Source: Ferrigenium straubiae (lineage in GTDB: Bacteria > Pseudomonadota > Gammaproteobacteria > Burkholderiales > Gallionellaceae). Taken from it: a stretch of 64,000 nucleotides of DNA. A program made the translations under genes and the position numbers. The DNA is taken from positions 872,950-936,949 of the forward strand of contig JAHQXD010000001.1 of assembly GCA_019449655.1 (NCBI GenBank), read 5' to 3'. The notes under the pieces were generated by a model. The model saw nothing but the letters and a program-made list of their open reading frames with translations. It was not told the origin of the DNA and did no database searches. Numbering within the stretch: the first letter of the stretch is position 1; each line of letters begins with the position of its first letter. Positions 37,565-44,639 of this stretch are shown here, piece after piece.

Positions 37565-38218
37565 GTGATCAAAGCAGTCCTGTTCGACCTCGACGGCACC
37601 TTCGCCGACACCGCGCCCGACCTCGCCGCCGCGCTCAACCACACCCGCACCGCGCGCAACCTTCCTCCACTGCCGCTGGAGACCATCCGCCCGCAGGCCT
37701 CGCACGGTTCGCGCGGCCTGCTCAGGCTCGGCTTCGGCATCGAGCCGGATGCGCCGGATTACGATGCGCTGCGCGACATCTTCCTCAGCTACTACGAGCG
37801 CAACATCTGCGTGCACACCCGCCTGTTCACCGGCATGGCCGAGCTGGTGAACGAGCTGGAGCGGCGCGGCATCCAGTGGGGCATCGTCACCAACAAGCCG
37901 CAGCGCTACACCGATCCGCTGATGCAGGCGCTGGGCTATGCCGAGCGCGCCGCCTGCCTCGTCAGCGGCGACACCTGCGCGCACGCCAAGCCGCACCCCG
38001 AGCCGCTGCTCCACGCCTGCGCACTGGCCGGCGCCGCCCCCGCCCACTGCCTCTACCTCGGCGACGACCTGCGCGACATGCAGGCCGCCAACGCCGCCGC
38101 CATGCCCGGCATCATCGCCGGCTACGGCTACGTCGGAGCCGACGCCTCGGTCGAGAACTGGAACGCCCAGGGCAGCGTCAACCACCCCACGGAACTAATC
38201 CGCTTCCTCGGCCTCTGA
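37565..38218 (+). CDS. gph: Phosphoglycolate phosphatase-like HAD hydrolase
   Basis: 217 residues from GTG 37565, two bases after the ubiG stop, so translation is probably coupled. HAD motif I VLFDLDGTFADTAPDL, motif II IVTNKP, motif III with KPHPEPLL and motif IV YLGDDLRDMQAA. Predicted to dephosphorylate 2-phosphoglycolate. In this ubiG-gph arrangement some relatives are instead MupP-type N-acetylmuramate phosphatases of peptidoglycan recycling, an alternative to keep. Confidence 0.92.
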   Translation: MIKAVLFDLDGTFADTAPDLAAALNHTRTARNLPPLPLETIRPQASHGSRGLLRLGFGIEPDAPDYDALRDIFLSYYERNICVHTRLFTGMAELVNELERRGIQWGIVTNKPQRYTDPLMQALGYAERAACLVSGDTCAHAKPHPEPLLHACALAGAAPAHCLYLGDDLRDMQAANAAAMPGIIAGYGYVGADASVENWNAQGSVNHPTELIRFLGL

Positions 38219-38262
38219 TACAGCGTGCTACAATTCGGCACGCTTTAAACGAACAACGAACC

Positions 38263-38630
38263 GGGGGCGACCTGGCTTCGACGTGGGTTGCAAAGCAGCG
38301 TAGGGCATACCGAGGACCCGCCACCTCGTAAATCAGCTGGAAAAAACTAGTCGCAAACGACGAAAACTACGCTTTAGCTGCTTAGTCAGCTAGACCTCGC
38401 ACCTTCTCTCCCATGGGGAGGCTCAAAGCCGCAAGGCCGAGATGAGCGAGGTCCTAACATGGGATCGTGTCGAGCAGGGTCACTTTGCTGGACATTAAAC
38501 TCAAGGTGACTCGTCCCGTACCAGCCCGCCGGTTGGCGTGTCCGGGATCAAATCAAACAGCCTGGCTAAGTATGTAGAACTATCTGTAGAGGACTTGCGG
38601 ACGGGGGTTCAATTCCCCCCGCCTCCACCA
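38263..38630 (+). ncRNA. ssrA: Transfer-messenger RNA (tmRNA)
   Basis: The 5' end GGGGGCGACCTGGCTTCGAC and the 3' end with TTCAATTCCCCCCGCC and terminal CCACCA form the tRNA-like part. The mRNA part begins at GCA 38353 and encodes the degradation tag ANDENYALAA, stop TAG 38383-38385. About 368 nt, one-piece form. It rescues stalled ribosomes. Its 3' end is the attachment site of the island that follows, which restores the gene. Confidence 0.97.
38616..38630 (+). other. attL core at the tmRNA 3' end
   Basis: CCCCCGCCTCCACCA at the end of ssrA matches CCCCCGCCCCACCA at 52278-52291 except for one missing T. ssrA is a classical target of P4-type integrases, and the integrase gene begins about 220 bp downstream. 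Exact crossover bases cannot be fixed from one side. Confidence 0.6.
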
Positions 38631-38639
38631 CTTCAAACA

Positions 38640-38667
38640 AAAGCCCGGCCTTACCAGCCGGGCTTTT
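38640..38667 (+). terminator. Rho-independent terminator after tmRNA
   Basis: AAAGCCCGGC, a short loop, then GCCGGGCTTTTT. In the integrated state this terminator comes from the island; the ancestral downstream terminator is probably the one at 52293-52331. Confidence 0.85.
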
Positions 38668-38768
38668 TCTTCGCAAGAAATCAATAAAACCAAGCTATCT
38701 GGCGCGCACCAGTCATTCCGCATTTGTCCCATATCGTCCCCATACGTGCCACAGCGTCCGGCAATTTT

Positions 38769-38817
38769 GGGGGCATTACAAGGGGCATTTCTTGCCTTTC
38801 TGACACACAGGGGGCAT
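38769..38817 (+). promoter_or_regulatory. Integrase arm-type site repeats (left)
   Basis: Three direct copies of GGGGGCAT or AGGGGCAT at 38769-38776, 38781-38788 and 38810-38817, directly before the integrase gene. Two further copies are at 52208-52215 and 52220-52227. The 12-bp spacing of the first pair is the same at both ends, as expected for arm-binding sites of one integrase. Confidence 0.55.
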
Positions 38818-38851
38818 CATGAGCACACGCCAGCATCAAGTGGAGAAAATA

Positions 38852-40090
38852 ATGAAACTAAACGACAAGGCCGCAGCAGCCGCAAAGCCACGCGAAAAGG
38901 CGTACAAGCTTGCTGACGGGCAAGGTATGTATTTGGAGGTTTTGCCGAGCGGCGCAAAAAGCTGGCGAATGAAATACAGATTTGCTGGAAAAGAGAAGCG
39001 ACTGGTTTTTGGGTTGTATCCAGCAGTAAGCCTCAAGAACGCACGCGAATCGGCACTGGAAGCACGCAAGCTGCTCGCGGCGGGGCTCGATCCCATGGAA
39101 GTGAAAAAAGAAGCCCGAAGCGCTGCAATCGCATCCGCTGCTGCATCACCCGAAGCATTGGAAACGGTGGAAGCCATCAGCAGGGAATGGTTCAGTAAGT
39201 TCAGCCCACAATGGGTGGACAGTCACGCTTCAAAAATTATTCGCCGACTTGAGCGTGACCTATTCCCACATTTCAAGGGTGTCGGGATAAATACAGTGAA
39301 GCCTATTGAATTGTTGGCTGTGCTGCGCAGGGTTGAAGCGCGTGGAGCGCTTGAAACCGCGCACCGGTTATTGCAGAACTGTGCCCAGGTGTGGCGGTAT
39401 GCAGTCAGTACCGGGCGTGCAGAATATGATGTAACGATGTCTTTGCGTGGCGCGTTGCCCCCGGCCAAGGAAATCCACTTGGGCGCTATTACAGAACCAT
39501 CTGAAATCGGGAGGCTGCTGCGCAATATCGACGAATACAAGGGTTCTGAGGTGGTGCGACTGGCGTTGAAACTAGCGCCTTTGGTGTTTGTTCGACCTGG
39601 CGAGCTGCGGCAAGCCAAGTGGGAAGAACTCGATCTGGTAGCGAGACTGTGGACGATCCCAGCAGGAAGGATGAAGGCAAAGCGCCCGCACGTTGTGCCA
39701 TTGTCTGACCAAGCTACGGCAATTCTACAAGAGTTGCGCAAGGTGCATGAAAGTGAATATCTGTTCCCCTCTCCCATGTCTGCCACTCGCTGCCTTTCTG
39801 ATAATGGGATTCTGTCCGCGATTCGGCGCATGGGCTATACAAGTGAAGAAATGACTGGGCACGGTTTCCGGGCAATGGCCTCGACGAACTTGGAACAGCT
39901 CGGCTATGACGTGCGGCTGATCGAGCTGCAACTAGCTCACGCGGACCAAGACCAGGTACGCGCAGCTTACAAGAGAGAAACGCACTTGCTGCGGCTCGAT
40001 GAACGGAAAAAAATGATGCAGAATTGGGCGGGTTATCTGGACGGGTTACGTGCTGGTGCGACGGTGCTGCCGTTCAAAAAATCGGGTTAA
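38852..40090 (+). CDS. int: P4-type tyrosine integrase
   Basis: 412 residues from ATG 38852, chosen because GGAG lies just before it and MKLNDKAAAAAKPREKAYKL fits the family start. The N-terminal DUF4102 domain holds LADGQGMYLEVLPSGAKSW and KRLVFGLYPAVSLKNARE; the core-binding domain follows. The catalytic set: Arg in FVRPGELRQAKW, Lys in AKRPHVVP, GHGFRAMAS for His-x-x-Arg, LAHADQD and the nucleophile Tyr in AAYKRETH. Responsible for insertion into and excision from ssrA. Confidence 0.95.
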   Translation: MKLNDKAAAAAKPREKAYKLADGQGMYLEVLPSGAKSWRMKYRFAGKEKRLVFGLYPAVSLKNARESALEARKLLAAGLDPMEVKKEARSAAIASAAASPEALETVEAISREWFSKFSPQWVDSHASKIIRRLERDLFPHFKGVGINTVKPIELLAVLRRVEARGALETAHRLLQNCAQVWRYAVSTGRAEYDVTMSLRGALPPAKEIHLGAITEPSEIGRLLRNIDEYKGSEVVRLALKLAPLVFVRPGELRQAKWEELDLVARLWTIPAGRMKAKRPHVVPLSDQATAILQELRKVHESEYLFPSPMSATRCLSDNGILSAIRRMGYTSEEMTGHGFRAMASTNLEQLGYDVRLIELQLAHADQDQVRAAYKRETHLLRLDERKKMMQNWAGYLDGLRAGATVLPFKKSG

Positions 40091-40128
40091 GGTGTAGTTG
40101 CAGCAAAGCTATTTAGCCTGTGGAAAAG

Positions 40129-40167
40129 CCCTCTCGACGGGCGCAGCCCACGCCAACGGCGAGAGGG
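40129..40167 (+). repeat. Nested hairpin with G-C-A triloop
   Basis: Outer arms CCCTCTCG (40129-40136) and CGAGAGGG (40160-40167) enclose an inner hairpin GGGC-GCA-GCCC (40139-40149). Same triloop style as the array at 48.5-49.2 kb. Another hairpin CCGCTC-ATA-GAGCGG is at 40281-40295. No gene is seen between 40091 and 40312. Confidence 0.55.
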
Positions 40168-40312
40168 AATTTCCATAGGCGGCGCTCGTACCTGACGCGC
40201 TATCGCTTGTCTGCTCACACCTGGCTTGCGTGCTGGGAAAAGCAACCCAGTACGCGCCATGTGCGAGCCCAACATACCGGCCGCTCATAGAGCGGACCGC
40301 TTGCTTTTTGAT

Positions 40313-40450
40313 CTAGACGTGCCCGCCGCCGTTCTGGTGTTTCTTGCCGCTTTTGTGGCCATCCTCTGAACGATGTTTGTTCGCGTAAATCGAAATCACG
40401 AGCAAAACCAGCGTAGCGAGGACGGAAAAAATTAACGTATCAATGGTCAT
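40313..40450 (-). CDS. 45-residue single-pass membrane protein
   Basis: ATG 40450 follows GGGTGGAC at ribosome-site distance. Sequence: a membrane segment (LIFSVLATLVLLVISIYA, residues 6-23), then a soluble basic tail (NKHRSEDGHKSGKKHQNGG) ending in GHV. The hydrophobic segment plus charged tail and ribosome site argue for a real gene although it is very short. It is the last minus-strand gene of the island before the integrase. Function unknown. Confidence 0.55.
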   Translation of the reverse strand: MTIDTLIFSVLATLVLLVISIYANKHRSEDGHKSGKKHQNGGGHV

Positions 40451-40665
40451 TTAGTCCACCCATATGGGGCCAATAGCAGGTGCAATTGAAAGCATGAGAA
40501 GCAAGCTTACGCCTCCAGTCACAAATTCCTTACTAGCAACAAACTCATATAACCACGTTTTGAGCTTATACATAATTGCAGTCTCGAAACCGTCTTTCGT
40601 ACTTCAATGCTTCCGCACGCCAACCTCTGCACGCACCAACCAGAGGTGCAAAGTAAAGGCGAACA

Positions 40666-40854
40666 CTATTGATGATGATTCTGCGATAGTCCATTACAAC
40701 CTCCATTTAGGTTTCTGACGCTCGATGCATTCTTCGGCTCAACGAGCGATTCAGTGGTATCCAATAAGAGCCGCCAGATGGCAATAACGGGTGCAAAAAA
40801 GCCACGAGGGGTTTCTTTGGCGCCTTTGATAAAGCCTCGTATGAACTCATTCAT
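40666..40854 (-). CDS. Small hypothetical protein
   Basis: 62 residues from ATG 40854, which overlaps the stop of the upstream exported-protein gene (TGATG) and has AAGGAG at proper distance. N-terminus MNEFIRGFIKGAKETPRGFF is followed by APVIAIWRLLLDTTESLVE, amphipathic to hydrophobic, suggesting membrane association. The polar tail is Asn-rich. I recall similar short proteins on conjugative elements but no function. Translationally coupled to its upstream neighbour. Confidence 0.6.
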   Translation of the reverse strand: MNEFIRGFIKGAKETPRGFFAPVIAIWRLLLDTTESLVEPKNASSVRNLNGGCNGLSQNHHQ

Positions 40855-41267
40855 CAAATATCTCCTTTATTGTTCGGTACTGCGTTCAAATCAATCGTCT
40901 CGCGAGGTATATGGCCATCGAGGCAGAAATTCTGTTCATAGCTTATATCCGCATCCCGCCGGCCTCCATCGACCGTTCTGGCGGCCGGAAACACATACGC
41001 AATACGGATGCGCGCGCAACCCGGCTCGCGGTATTTTTTCACGCGGCTGACAGTCGCCTTATATGGACCAGGCGATCCGGTTGTTTCGCGGATCTTTGCC
41101 GCCAGTTCGCCGACCAGCACAGCATTGACTGCCAAGCCATCATCCCCGCCGACCACCTGCCGCCAGATGGTTGCCATACCGGCCTTGTCCACCTCGCCGG
41201 CATCGCGGATCTCGGCGTACGCGGGGAGCGTGGCCAGCATGGGCAAACAAAACAGAATTCGACGCAT
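40854..41267 (-). CDS. Exported hypothetical protein
   Basis: 137 residues from ATG 41267 with a signal peptide (MRRILFCLPMLATLPAYAE, cleavage near 18). Mature part about 119 residues with two Cys (EPGCARIRIAY and QNFCLDGHIP) that could form a disulfide. Helical middle GLAVNAVLVGELAAKIRE. No family recognised. It belongs to the island's minus-strand run after traN, so a role in the mating interface or exclusion is possible but unproven. Confidence 0.6.
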   Translation of the reverse strand: MRRILFCLPMLATLPAYAEIRDAGEVDKAGMATIWRQVVGGDDGLAVNAVLVGELAAKIRETTGSPGPYKATVSRVKKYREPGCARIRIAYVFPAARTVDGGRRDADISYEQNFCLDGHIPRETIDLNAVPNNKGDI

Positions 41268-41275
41268 CACAGCTC

Positions 41276-42088
41276 CTAACGGGTACAGGAAATAATGCAC
41301 TCGACGGCATCAGCAAAAAGCTGATCCGGCTTGGCATAAATATAGGTGCTCGGTTTTTCCAACTGCGCCCTCGGCCAATCGCGCTGCTCCCTCTTAAACT
41401 CGCCATTTTTCTTGATATACATTTCGACCACCAGCAACATCCCCTGCTCGACAGGCGACGTATCTTCCACCAAATCATCGCTGTGCTGGTCGGCAACGGC
41501 TCTTGTCACACCAGAAAGCAAAGCCATGGCAGGGCCGAAAAAAATACCGGCGTCCAAGCCTGCTCTTGCGCCAGGTTTCTGCAGCTTCATTTTGCGCTGA
41601 AGATCATCCCAGTCAGTCGTTGCGGCAATCCCCAGATACGGCACGATAATAGGGTGTGCATGGTCGTGCCCATAATGAAGTTGCGCTGCAACAATCTCGA
41701 ATGCAATGTCGGCATCGGCCTTGTCTTCAATCACGGTTATCCCGCCTTTCGCCAACACCTTGCGGGCCTCTCCGCTCAGCATGTCCACGGCATTGGAAAC
41801 TTCGATGACTGCCTGTTTTATCTTTTCGTCGGTCGAGTCTCTGGGCATCTTCGGGCTGACGAATTCGATGAACACCTTTTTGCCGGGTTCCTTGAAAACA
41901 GGGTTGAAGGTACTGCCAAACAACCCTACGATATTTTTGCTGACCTTGTATTGCGGCGGCTCACTCATGCCCGATGCCGAACCAACCTCAGCGATTGGCA
42001 CAACAGCAGACACCGCGCCGGATGACGACTCATCCGCAAATGCGCTGAGCGAAAGCAACAAGATAGAGAGCGAGAATAGATGCTTCAT
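41276..42088 (-). CDS. Exported hypothetical protein
   Basis: 270 residues from ATG 42088 with a signal peptide (MKHLFSLSILLLSLSAFA). The mature protein has a segment VFIEFVSPKMPRDSTDEKIK, an alpha/beta region with GGITVIEDKADADIAFEIVA, a His-rich stretch LHYGHDHAHP, and a Gly-rich hydrophobic part GLDAGIFFGPAMALLSG. It ends with two Cys (ECIISCTR). Plausibly a periplasmic or lipid-exposed protein; family not recognised. It lies 87 bp after traN and 8 bp before the next exported-protein gene. Confidence 0.6.
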   Translation of the reverse strand: MKHLFSLSILLLSLSAFADESSSGAVSAVVPIAEVGSASGMSEPPQYKVSKNIVGLFGSTFNPVFKEPGKKVFIEFVSPKMPRDSTDEKIKQAVIEVSNAVDMLSGEARKVLAKGGITVIEDKADADIAFEIVAAQLHYGHDHAHPIIVPYLGIAATTDWDDLQRKMKLQKPGARAGLDAGIFFGPAMALLSGVTRAVADQHSDDLVEDTSPVEQGMLLVVEMYIKKNGEFKREQRDWPRAQLEKPSTYIYAKPDQLFADAVECIISCTR

Positions 42089-42175
42089 GTGTAGATTCCC
42101 CCAACTTCCATGGCCGAACAAACAAAAGTAACTCATGCGCCAATTATGCATACAACGCAAATTCTGACCAGACAT

Positions 42176-43495
42176 TTATGGCGCGACAAGCCGGAATCCG
42201 CCCGTATATCCACCCGCTGCGCTTGGATTCAAAACCGGCGTATTGGCTGTCGGGCTGGTTGGCCCATTCGCATTGCCCATTGCGTTGAGGCGCGCCTGCA
42301 TGTCGGCCTGAATTTTCGGGATATCGATCTGCGATTTGATTTCAGCCATGAACTCAGTCAGGTCCATCTTGGAAAAATCAATCGAGCTCAACTGCGCCTG
42401 GGTAAATCCATCGCATGAAGCATTAACTGAGGTTCCAAGTTGCGCCCAACCCTGCTGGTTGATAATACGCGCCAAACGCGAGTTGTAGCAGCAGTAGGTT
42501 TCGGTAACAGCCAGGCATATTCCCAGCAGCGGGACTTTCTGGGAGCAATAACTGCCAGTCCCGATACATAGCCGTTCCCCCCGCTTCATCGAAAGCATTT
42601 TTTCGTCCTGCGTACAGGAAAGGAGATCGGTCACTACCATGATGGCCAGCGAGATGGCCAGCGATGTCGGATCAAAAGAGAACATCGGTGTGCCAGTAAA
42701 GTTCACCGATACGCCCATGAAGCTGAACGGCGTAGTGCCAGGCAAGGCAGTACAGCTTGGGCTTTGTAGGTAGCTGTAGGCTTGACTGAAAAGGTTCGGT
42801 GCGGATCCTGTGCTGCCGCCCAGCGCATCCATGACGTATGAAGACCCAAGGTTGATTGCCGTAGCAGTGCCAATCTGCGCAGCATTCGACATCCCCGGCG
42901 CGGCCCCGACCGTGCAGCAGTTAGCAAGCCCAAATAGTGCGTTCACACAGTTATTGCCGGTGCCCTTGAAAAACTGCATGGTCGCAGGATCCTGATAATT
43001 TCCCGCCTGGCGCGCGAGTTCCATCATGGCAGCCGTTTTCTGCATATCATGGTTCTGCGGGCGGGCAAGATCGAAGCACTGGCCGTTCAAGCAAAAAGTG
43101 GTGGCGCCGCAAGTGGTCCCGGTCGAAGATACGGCCGGAGTTTGAGTGCATTGGTATGTTTGTTCGTATGCCGAACAAGTCACGCCATCATTACGATAGG
43201 TAATGCAATTGGACTTTGTCAGCCCACACCCCTTGTCAATGAGCGGCTGGCACGTACTCTGCATTCCCCCGGCGCAATCATAGGTTGCTGTGTAGTGCCA
43301 GCAGGTATCGGCCAATGCTACCGCGCCTGCCGGCAACGTGACGCCGGCAAGACAAACCTGAACGCCGGAAATCGTCTTGCACGGCGTGGCATCTACGCAA
43401 ACCTCTCCGGTCTTTATGCAAGTCGGTGCGGCTTGAGCAATGCCTGATTGCAAGCAGATCAACAACCCCACCAAGCCCAGTTGGAGCACCCGCAT
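42176..43495 (-). CDS. traN: TraN-like mating-pair stabilization protein (F-type)
   Basis: 439 residues from ATG 43495, one base after the previous stop; signal peptide MRVLQLGLVGLLICLQSGIAQ. More than 25 Cys in the outer part (GEVCVDATPCKTISGVQVC, CGATTFCLNGQCFD), as in outer-membrane TraN. The conserved C-terminal block is present: CCYNSRLARIINQQGWAQLG and CDGFTQAQLSSIDFSKMDL. F TraN is about 600 residues; short TraN forms occur on mobilizable islands. TraN recognises recipient outer-membrane proteins during mating. Confidence 0.88.
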   Translation of the reverse strand: MRVLQLGLVGLLICLQSGIAQAAPTCIKTGEVCVDATPCKTISGVQVCLAGVTLPAGAVALADTCWHYTATYDCAGGMQSTCQPLIDKGCGLTKSNCITYRNDGVTCSAYEQTYQCTQTPAVSSTGTTCGATTFCLNGQCFDLARPQNHDMQKTAAMMELARQAGNYQDPATMQFFKGTGNNCVNALFGLANCCTVGAAPGMSNAAQIGTATAINLGSSYVMDALGGSTGSAPNLFSQAYSYLQSPSCTALPGTTPFSFMGVSVNFTGTPMFSFDPTSLAISLAIMVVTDLLSCTQDEKMLSMKRGERLCIGTGSYCSQKVPLLGICLAVTETYCCYNSRLARIINQQGWAQLGTSVNASCDGFTQAQLSSIDFSKMDLTEFMAEIKSQIDIPKIQADMQARLNAMGNANGPTSPTANTPVLNPSAAGGYTGGFRLVAP

Positions 43496-43496
43496 A

Positions 43497-43793
43497 TTAT
43501 TTCTGTAGCCTAGCCTCAAACACTGCGGACCATTCCTTACACAACAACCCCTCAAGCTCTCTCTCAGTTTCCTCACTGATAAGCTTAACCAATCCCCAAG
43601 CCATTAGCTCACCGGACAAATAACCTGCTGTGCAATCGTTTTTTGGCAAGGTGTCAATTTGTCTCTTAAAAAATTCGATGATTCGCCGCTCCACGAAGAA
43701 AGCCCCCGTTGTTCTTTCCACACCAAACGGATTGCAGGATAGCGTGATCGAATTGTATGGATGCATTTTTCCCAATTTATTAGCCGACTTCAT
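43497..43793 (-). CDS. Hypothetical protein
   Basis: 98 residues, soluble, with three Cys. It lies between a membrane-protein gene (4-bp overlap upstream) and traN (1-bp gap downstream), so it is part of the same translationally coupled run. The segment FFVERRIIEFFKRQID is helical and the end is acidic (ISEETERELEGLL). The ATG at 43766 (MHPYNS) is an alternative start. Not recognised; the tight coupling to traN suggests a role with it. Confidence 0.6.
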   Translation of the reverse strand: MKSANKLGKMHPYNSITLSCNPFGVERTTGAFFVERRIIEFFKRQIDTLPKNDCTAGYLSGELMAWGLVKLISEETERELEGLLCKEWSAVFEARLQK

Positions 43794-44233
43794 TGAACCC
43801 TCGCTTTCTCAACCATCGAAAACCACGCTGTTGTTGCCGGTAAACACAGGGAAATTAGCGATGCCAATTGCACAGGAATCACTATTGAGAACAACATCAG
43901 ACGATCCGCAAAAGCATCGGGGACAATCCCGAAAAACGCAGGCACAACAGCCCAGGAGATAGACGAGGAGATCAATAGCGTATAAGCAACACGACTGTGG
44001 CCGCCGGCCAGCCATATTCGCCAGGGCAGGAACAACAGCGTGGAATACACCAGCAGGTTAGCGTTGAGCTGAAGCAGGGGTATTGTGCCAATCAAATAGT
44101 GCCATCCGCTGATGGCCTGCAGGATGAAGATGTTAGCCACCATCAGATACACTGCGATGCGCGCGCTCTTGGGGCGCGCACGCAACACCTCAATTAGAAG
44201 CGTATTGGAATTTATTAAGTCACGTGATGCCAT
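43790..44233 (-). CDS. Four-pass inner-membrane protein
   Basis: 147 residues from ATG 44233 with AAGGAGG just upstream. Four hydrophobic segments: IAVYLMVANIFILQAISGW, LLQLNANLLVYSTLLFLPW, YTLLISSSISWAVVPAFFG and LFSIVIPVQLASLISLCLP. Short N-terminal cytoplasmic region. By size, topology and location next to traG it could be an entry-exclusion or helper-interface protein, but no family signature is seen. Confidence 0.65.
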   Translation of the reverse strand: MASRDLINSNTLLIEVLRARPKSARIAVYLMVANIFILQAISGWHYLIGTIPLLQLNANLLVYSTLLFLPWRIWLAGGHSRVAYTLLISSSISWAVVPAFFGIVPDAFADRLMLFSIVIPVQLASLISLCLPATTAWFSMVEKARVQ

Positions 44234-44306
44234 AAAGCCTCCTTGATTCAAGTAGTTTCACTCCAGATTGCTTACCGCAAAAATGTTTTGACCAAACGGA
44301 AAAAGT

Positions 44307-44519
44307 ATGCAGAATGGACACATCGAGATTGAATTTTCTGCCGCAACGGTGGTGGGACAAAAAGAAAGAAGGTGTGCTGTGTTGAAACATTTTTTTGGTT
44401 TGCTGATGCATCAGATCGATTCACTGGTTTCTTCCGTGCGTCCGCTGACGGAAGAAGAGCACGAGTTTTTCGACCGAGGGTGCCGAATGGGGATTGGAAT
44501 AACCAGAGACGATGATTGA
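44307..44519 (+). CDS. Possible small protein
   Basis: 70 residues, beginning MQNGHIEIEFSAATVV and ending SVRPLTEEEHEFFDRGCRMG, with GGAAA a few bases before the ATG. It is antisense to the direction of the tra genes, in the gap between traG and the membrane-protein gene. The opposite strand also has an open frame (44272-44643), which looks less protein-like. Kept as a weak candidate. Confidence 0.3.
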   Translation: MQNGHIEIEFSAATVVGQKERRCAVLKHFFGLLMHQIDSLVSSVRPLTEEEHEFFDRGCRMGIGITRDDD

Positions 44520-44639
44520 TTATCATATGATCGAGGATGATCACATCCTCTAACAATGTTAGCCGGTTCATCATTTCTGTAATCCCCGCAAAGTCTTCAA
44601 AAATGTCGCTCGCAAAGTATACGCAAATCTTTATGTATG

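Noticed and set aside
40464..40718. 84-residue plus-strand frame
   Set aside because: It overlaps the better supported 62-residue minus-strand gene and has no ribosome site.
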